DNA from: JBDTYT01 sp040005555
GTDB taxonomy: Bacteria; Actinomycetota; UBA4738; HRBIN12
Direction: 5' to 3'
Length of the DNA stretch: 17,012 nt
NCBI GenBank assembly: GCA_040005555.1
Contig: JBDTYT010000032.1
Span: 1 to 17,012, forward strand
Part shown: one piece after another, positions 13,327-17,012 of the stretch
How the letters are laid out: every line of letters begins with the position of its first letter
Position numbering within the stretch: the first letter of the stretch is position 1
Position numbers and translations under genes: made by a program
Notes under the pieces: model-generated
Database searches by the model: none
Told to the model about the DNA's origin: nothing
Seen by the model: the letters and a program-made list of their open reading frames with translations, nothing else

Positions 13327-14882
13327 TGAGCACGACGAGGGCTCGTCGCATCGCGAATGCGGTGATCGCGGCGGCCTTCGGCTTCCAGATCTGCTCCGCC
13401 GTGATCACGATCTTGAGGGGCAACTACACGGGGAATGACAGTTTCGACCTCGTGTACATCCCGATCATGTTCGTGGGCACCGGGTTCTTCCTTTGGGTGG
13501 GGCGGATGATCGTCTCCCGCCAGCCGACGAACACCGTCGGATGGCTCCTGTTAGCGATCCCCTTCCTCGCTTCCTTCACGCTGGCGAACGGCGCGTACGC
13601 AACGAGAGCGCTCGTCACCACTCCCGGGACCCTTCCGTTCGGCCTGGCATCGGCGTGGATCGACCGCTGGGCGATCGTGCCCATGCTTTCCGCCCTCTTC
13701 CCGATCTTCCTGCTCTTCCCGAACGGCCGCCTCCCGTCCCGGCGCTGGCGGCCCGTCCTGTGGCTGACGGTGGCGGGTCCAGCCATCGCGACCATCGCGT
13801 TCGCGGTCACCCCAGGACAGATGACGGGCGCGATGGCGAACCTGGAGACCGTCCACGTCACGAACCCTCTCGGGATCCGGGCCGCGAGCTCACTGATCGA
13901 CTCGCTCACGAAGATCGGCGGTATCGCGAGCTTCATCGCCGCCTTCGCCGCATGCGTCGCGATCGTCATCCGCTATCGTCGGGCAGACGGGGAAACTCGG
14001 CAGCAGGTCCGCTGGCTCGCGTTCGTCGGCCTTGCGTTCTTCGCGGAGTTCTTGTTCACCATCGTGGGCTCCGCGGTCACACAGGATAGCGACGTATTAG
14101 GCAACGTGATGTTCCTCGTGTGGTTCGTCACGCTCGTCCTCGGCATCCCGGTGGCGTGCGGGATCGCGATCTTGAAGTACCGGCTGTACGACCTCGATGT
14201 CGTCGTCCGCAAGACGGTGGTGTTCGGTCTGCTCGCCGCGTTCATCACCGCCGTGTACGCGGTCGTCGTTGGCGGCGTCGGTGCGATCGTCGGCGACAGG
14301 GGCAGCACGATCCTGTCGTTCGCCGCAGCCGCGGTCCTCGCCGTCGCGTTCCAGCCGGCGCGCGACAGGGCGAGGCAACTCGCTGACAGGCTCCTGTACG
14401 GCAAGCGGGCCACCCCGTACGAAGTGCTCGCCGAATTCTCCGAGCGCATGAGCGAGAGCTACGCTACCGACGACGTCCTGCCGCGGATGGCAGAGATCCT
14501 ACGTGCCGGCACCCGAGCGACATCGGCCGCGGTGTGGCTCCGTGTCGGCTCCGAGCTGCGACCGGAAGCCGCGGCCGGGGGCGCGGTCGAGCGGGAGCTC
14601 ACAGGGGTTGCCGGTGACGGCCTCCCCCATCTCCTCGGCGAGCACGCGGCAGCGACGCAGGCGCGGATCCGGCTTGGCCGCAAGGACGGGCACGTGACGT
14701 TCGAGATCCAGGACGACGGAGGGGGCTTCGACTCGACCACCACCGGCTACGGCACCGGCCTACGAGGGATGGCGGACCGGCTCGATGCCATCGGGGGATC
14801 GCTCGAGGTGCGAAGCGCCCCGGGCCGAGGAACGACGATCGCGGGACGGGTCCCGGTCACGGCTCGGGTGGAAGCCCGATGA
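13326..14882 (+). CDS. Multi-TM histidine kinase paralog lacking its H-box and N-box (internal deletion)
   Basis: The 518-residue protein has about ten N-terminal TM helices with actinobacterial kinase signatures FPNGRLPSRRW (131-141) and KYRLYDLDVVVRKT (284-297), then a linker and the first part of a GAF-like domain. Near residue 440 the sequence jumps into the ATPase domain: DDGGGFD (463-469) and GTGLRGMADRL (476-486) are present. It is co-linear with the next kinase except for a gap of 188 residues (518 against 706), which in the neighbour holds the rest of GAF, the HisKA_3 histidine (H519) and the N-box Asn (N625). It therefore cannot autophosphorylate by the usual mechanism. The frame is preserved, so it may be an expressed regulatory partner or a recent pseudogene. 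Its stop overlaps the next start (ATGA). Confidence 0.88.
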   Translation: MSTTRARRIANAVIAAAFGFQICSAVITILRGNYTGNDSFDLVYIPIMFVGTGFFLWVGRMIVSRQPTNTVGWLLLAIPFLASFTLANGAYATRALVTTPGTLPFGLASAWIDRWAIVPMLSALFPIFLLFPNGRLPSRRWRPVLWLTVAGPAIATIAFAVTPGQMTGAMANLETVHVTNPLGIRAASSLIDSLTKIGGIASFIAAFAACVAIVIRYRRADGETRQQVRWLAFVGLAFFAEFLFTIVGSAVTQDSDVLGNVMFLVWFVTLVLGIPVACGIAILKYRLYDLDVVVRKTVVFGLLAAFITAVYAVVVGGVGAIVGDRGSTILSFAAAAVLAVAFQPARDRARQLADRLLYGKRATPYEVLAEFSERMSESYATDDVLPRMAEILRAGTRATSAAVWLRVGSELRPEAAAGGAVERELTGVAGDGLPHLLGEHAAATQARIRLGRKDGHVTFEIQDDGGGFDSTTTGYGTGLRGMADRLDAIGGSLEVRSAPGRGTTIAGRVPVTARVEAR

Positions 14883-16999
14883 CCGACACGACGAGGATCA
14901 TCGCCGCGCGCACGCTCTGGATCATCGGCATCTGCTTGGCCGCCCTCAACATCGCCTTCGCGATCTCGAGCTTCCCGATCACGAACCGCCAGTACTCGGC
15001 CGGCGATGCGGTCTTCTTCATCGTGACCGCGCTGGTGAGCGTCGCCTACGGGACGGTCGGCATGCTCGTGACGACCCGGCGCGGGTCCGTCCTCGGTTGG
15101 ATCTTCGGCGTGATCGGGCTCTGCTTCGCCCTCGGGCCGTTCGCCGAGGAGTACGTCTTGTTCGCGACCGTCACGCGTCCCGGCTCGCTCCCCGGACCGC
15201 AGTGGGTCCACCCCCTCACCTCGGCGTACGGGATCGGAGCCGCGAGCATCGCGCTGGTGTTGCTGCTGTTCCCCGACGGGCACCTACCTTCGCGGAGGTG
15301 GCGATGGGTTCTGTGGACCCTCCCCACCGCGGTGTTCGTCGGCGTGGTCGCGTTCTCGCTCCTGCCGGGCGCCGAGAACGGCACGCAGAGGGATCTCGGC
15401 GTCCGGCTGATCAACCCGATCGGCATCGAGGGCGCCCACCAGACGTTGAGCGTCATCGACGCGATCGCCGCCCCCATCGCCGTCGTCTCAGGCTTGCTCT
15501 GCATCGTTGCGCTGTTCCTTCGTTTCCGGCGATCGGAAGGCGAGGAACGCCAGCAGATGCGCTGGGTGGCCTATTCGGGAGCAGCGGTCATCGCGCTCTT
15601 CCTCCTGACCGCCGCGAGCGGGATCGCGTTCGGGGAGGGCACGGTCAACAACGTGGTGTGGGGGCTGATGGTGCTGATCATCGGGCTCGGCATCCCGATC
15701 GCCTTCGCGATCGCGATCATGCGCTACCGCCTGTACGACCTCGATATCGTGGTCAAGAAGACGGTGGTGTTCGCCCTCATCGCGACCTTCACCACGCTGG
15801 TGTACGTCGTCGCGCTCGTCGCGATCCCCACGCTCATCGTCGGGGTGGGGTCTGGGGGCACGTTCAGTCCGCTCACGTTCGCGACGACCATCCTGATCGC
15901 CCTCTTGTTCCAACCGGTGCGACGCCGGGCTCGCAAGTTGGCCGACCGCCTGGTCTACGGTCGCCGGGCAACCCCGTACGAGGTGCTCTCCGAGTTCTCC
16001 GATCGACTCTCCGAGGCGTACTCGACGGACGACGTCTTGCCTCGGTTGGCACAGCTCCTCGCGGCCGGCACGGGCGCCACCGTCGCAGGCGTATGGCTGC
16101 GAGTCGGCGACAGGTTCGTGCCGACCGCGGTGGCTCCCGCCACCGCCACGATCCCCACCGCCGTGGCATCGACGGGCGATGACCTCCCCGCGTTCGGCGA
16201 GCGGACCTCGGCGGTTCCGGTGCGTCATCAAGGCGACCTTCTCGGAGCCATCACCCTCGAGATGCCGGCGAACGACCCCATGAACCCCGAGAAGGAGCGG
16301 CTCGTGCTCGACGTCGCCGCGCAGGCGGGGTTGGTGCTCCGCAACGTCCAACTCATCGAGGAGCTCCGAGCCTCTCGCAGGCGGATCGTGACGGCGCAGG
16401 ACGAGCGGGCGAAGAAGCTCGAGCGCAACATCCACGACGGGGCGCAGCAACACCTGGTCGCGCTCGCGGTGAAGCTCCGGCTCGCGCGAACGACGGTCGC
16501 GAGCGATCCCGCGAAGGCGGGCACGATGCTGGATGACCTCCAGTCCGAGGCGAACGACGCCTTGGAGAACCTCCGAGACCTGGCCAGGGGCATCTACCCC
16601 CCGCTGCTCGCCGACAAGGGCCTGCCCGAGGCGCTTACGGCGCAGGCTCGTAAGAGCCCTGTCCCGGTCGACGTCGAGTCCGACGGCGTCGGCCGCTATC
16701 CGCCGGAGATCGAATCCGCGATCTACTTCTGCTGCCTCGAGGCCCTCCAGAACATCGGCAAGTACGCGGGGGCCTCGCGCGCCGAGATCCGGCTGGCGCA
16801 AGCGAACGGCCACATCCGATTCGAAGTGATCGACGACGGGTCCGGCTTCGACACCACGAGCCAGCGGACCGGGACCGGCCTACAGGGGATGGCCGACCGG
16901 CTCGAGGCGATCGGGGGCTCCCTGGACGTGCGCAGCGAACCCGGGCGCGGGACGACGGTGACGGGCACGGTGCCCGCGACGCAAGGGGCAGCGCGATGA
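14879..16999 (+). CDS. Multi-TM GAF sensor histidine kinase, NarX/HisKA_3 type
   Basis: The 706-residue kinase has about ten TM helices over the first 345 residues, with motifs FPDGHLPSRRW (131-141) and RYRLYDLDIVVKKT. A GAF-like domain follows (about 375-495), then a short coiled linker. The HisKA_3 dimerisation domain carries phospho-acceptor H519 (NIHDGAQQHLVAL). The ATPase domain has N-box LEALQNIGKYA (N625), G1 DDGSGFD (from D652) and G2 GTGLQGMADRL. All motifs needed for activity are present. HisKA_3 kinases phosphorylate NarL-type regulators; candidates are the regulator at 11992 or the gene beginning at 16996. The ATG at 14879 overlaps the previous stop in ATGA and the stop overlaps the next start in ATGA, so the three genes form one operon. 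The signal is unknown. Confidence 0.95.
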   Translation: MTDTTRIIAARTLWIIGICLAALNIAFAISSFPITNRQYSAGDAVFFIVTALVSVAYGTVGMLVTTRRGSVLGWIFGVIGLCFALGPFAEEYVLFATVTRPGSLPGPQWVHPLTSAYGIGAASIALVLLLFPDGHLPSRRWRWVLWTLPTAVFVGVVAFSLLPGAENGTQRDLGVRLINPIGIEGAHQTLSVIDAIAAPIAVVSGLLCIVALFLRFRRSEGEERQQMRWVAYSGAAVIALFLLTAASGIAFGEGTVNNVVWGLMVLIIGLGIPIAFAIAIMRYRLYDLDIVVKKTVVFALIATFTTLVYVVALVAIPTLIVGVGSGGTFSPLTFATTILIALLFQPVRRRARKLADRLVYGRRATPYEVLSEFSDRLSEAYSTDDVLPRLAQLLAAGTGATVAGVWLRVGDRFVPTAVAPATATIPTAVASTGDDLPAFGERTSAVPVRHQGDLLGAITLEMPANDPMNPEKERLVLDVAAQAGLVLRNVQLIEELRASRRRIVTAQDERAKKLERNIHDGAQQHLVALAVKLRLARTTVASDPAKAGTMLDDLQSEANDALENLRDLARGIYPPLLADKGLPEALTAQARKSPVPVDVESDGVGRYPPEIESAIYFCCLEALQNIGKYAGASRAEIRLAQANGHIRFEVIDDGSGFDTTSQRTGTGLQGMADRLEAIGGSLDVRSEPGRGTTVTGTVPATQGAAR

Positions 17000-17012
17000 C
17001 CGAACGCACGCG
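16996..17012 (+). CDS. Start of a further gene, truncated by the window edge
   Basis: An ATG overlapping the kinase stop (ATGA at 16996-16999) opens a frame of which only MTERT and part of the next codon are visible. Tight coupling to a HisKA_3 kinase makes a NarL-type response regulator the likeliest product, but nothing in the visible residues shows this. Confidence 0.4.

Noticed and set aside
13326..14882. Calling the truncated kinase a pseudogene.
   Set aside because: The frame is intact from start to stop, the junction is in frame, and both ends are coupled to neighbours by overlapping codons, so it is listed as a CDS with a deletion.
1..17012. Mobile elements, CRISPR arrays, riboswitches or phage genes.
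   Set aside because: No transposase or integrase motifs, no regularly spaced repeats, and no recognisable riboswitch core were found; gene order and composition look uniformly chromosomal.

Overview
The window is GC-rich and compact, with short intergenic gaps and many ATGA stop/start overlaps. It carries a cytochrome oxidase subunit IV of the type typical of Actinomycetota, and multi-TM NarX-type kinases of the style common there. I read it as chromosome from a high-GC, probably uncultivated actinobacterium; a Chloroflexota relative cannot be excluded from sequence alone. No mobile element, CRISPR array, integrase or phage gene was seen.

Layout. (1) 1-77: tRNA-Thr(CGU), minus strand. (2) 358-4503, plus strand: a respiratory operon encoding a cupredoxin-like lipoprotein and aa3-type oxidase subunits II, I, III and IV (ctaC, ctaD, ctaE, ctaF). 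Subunit II carries an additional C-terminal cupredoxin domain with a complete set of type 1 copper ligands. Subunit I lacks the K-channel lysine. (3) 4514-7410, minus strand: an OmpR-type response regulator, a histidine kinase, the copper/oxidase assembly factor ctaG and a small zinc-ribbon membrane protein, overlapping or nearly so. (4) 7534-9639, plus strand: a 701-residue fusion of a universal stress protein (USP) domain to an ABC1/UbiB atypical kinase. (5) 9657-11948, minus strand: a three-domain receiver-HTH-adenylate cyclase, an 8-TM membrane protein with two outward-facing histidine clusters, and a small single-TM protein. (6) 11992-12651, plus strand: a NarL-type regulator paralogous to the cyclase's front half. 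(7) 12660-13070, minus strand: a stand-alone USP. (8) 13326-17012, plus strand: two tandem paralogous multi-TM histidine kinases, the first missing 188 internal residues including its phospho-accepting histidine, then the start of another gene.

How it may fit together. No cytochrome c gene or cytochrome c domain accompanies the oxidase, while two cupredoxin domains do, so electrons may reach CuA through blue-copper domains. A near-identical 14-bp dyad, TGAnAGnnCTnTCA, lies upstream of the oxidase operon and between the response-regulator and USP-UbiB genes. This suggests that the two-component system co-encoded with ctaG also controls the oxidase operon. The second half of the window is dense in signalling genes (cAMP, NarL/NarX-type phosphorelay, USPs), consistent with a redox, energy or stress-response neighbourhood. 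The regulatory links are inference.
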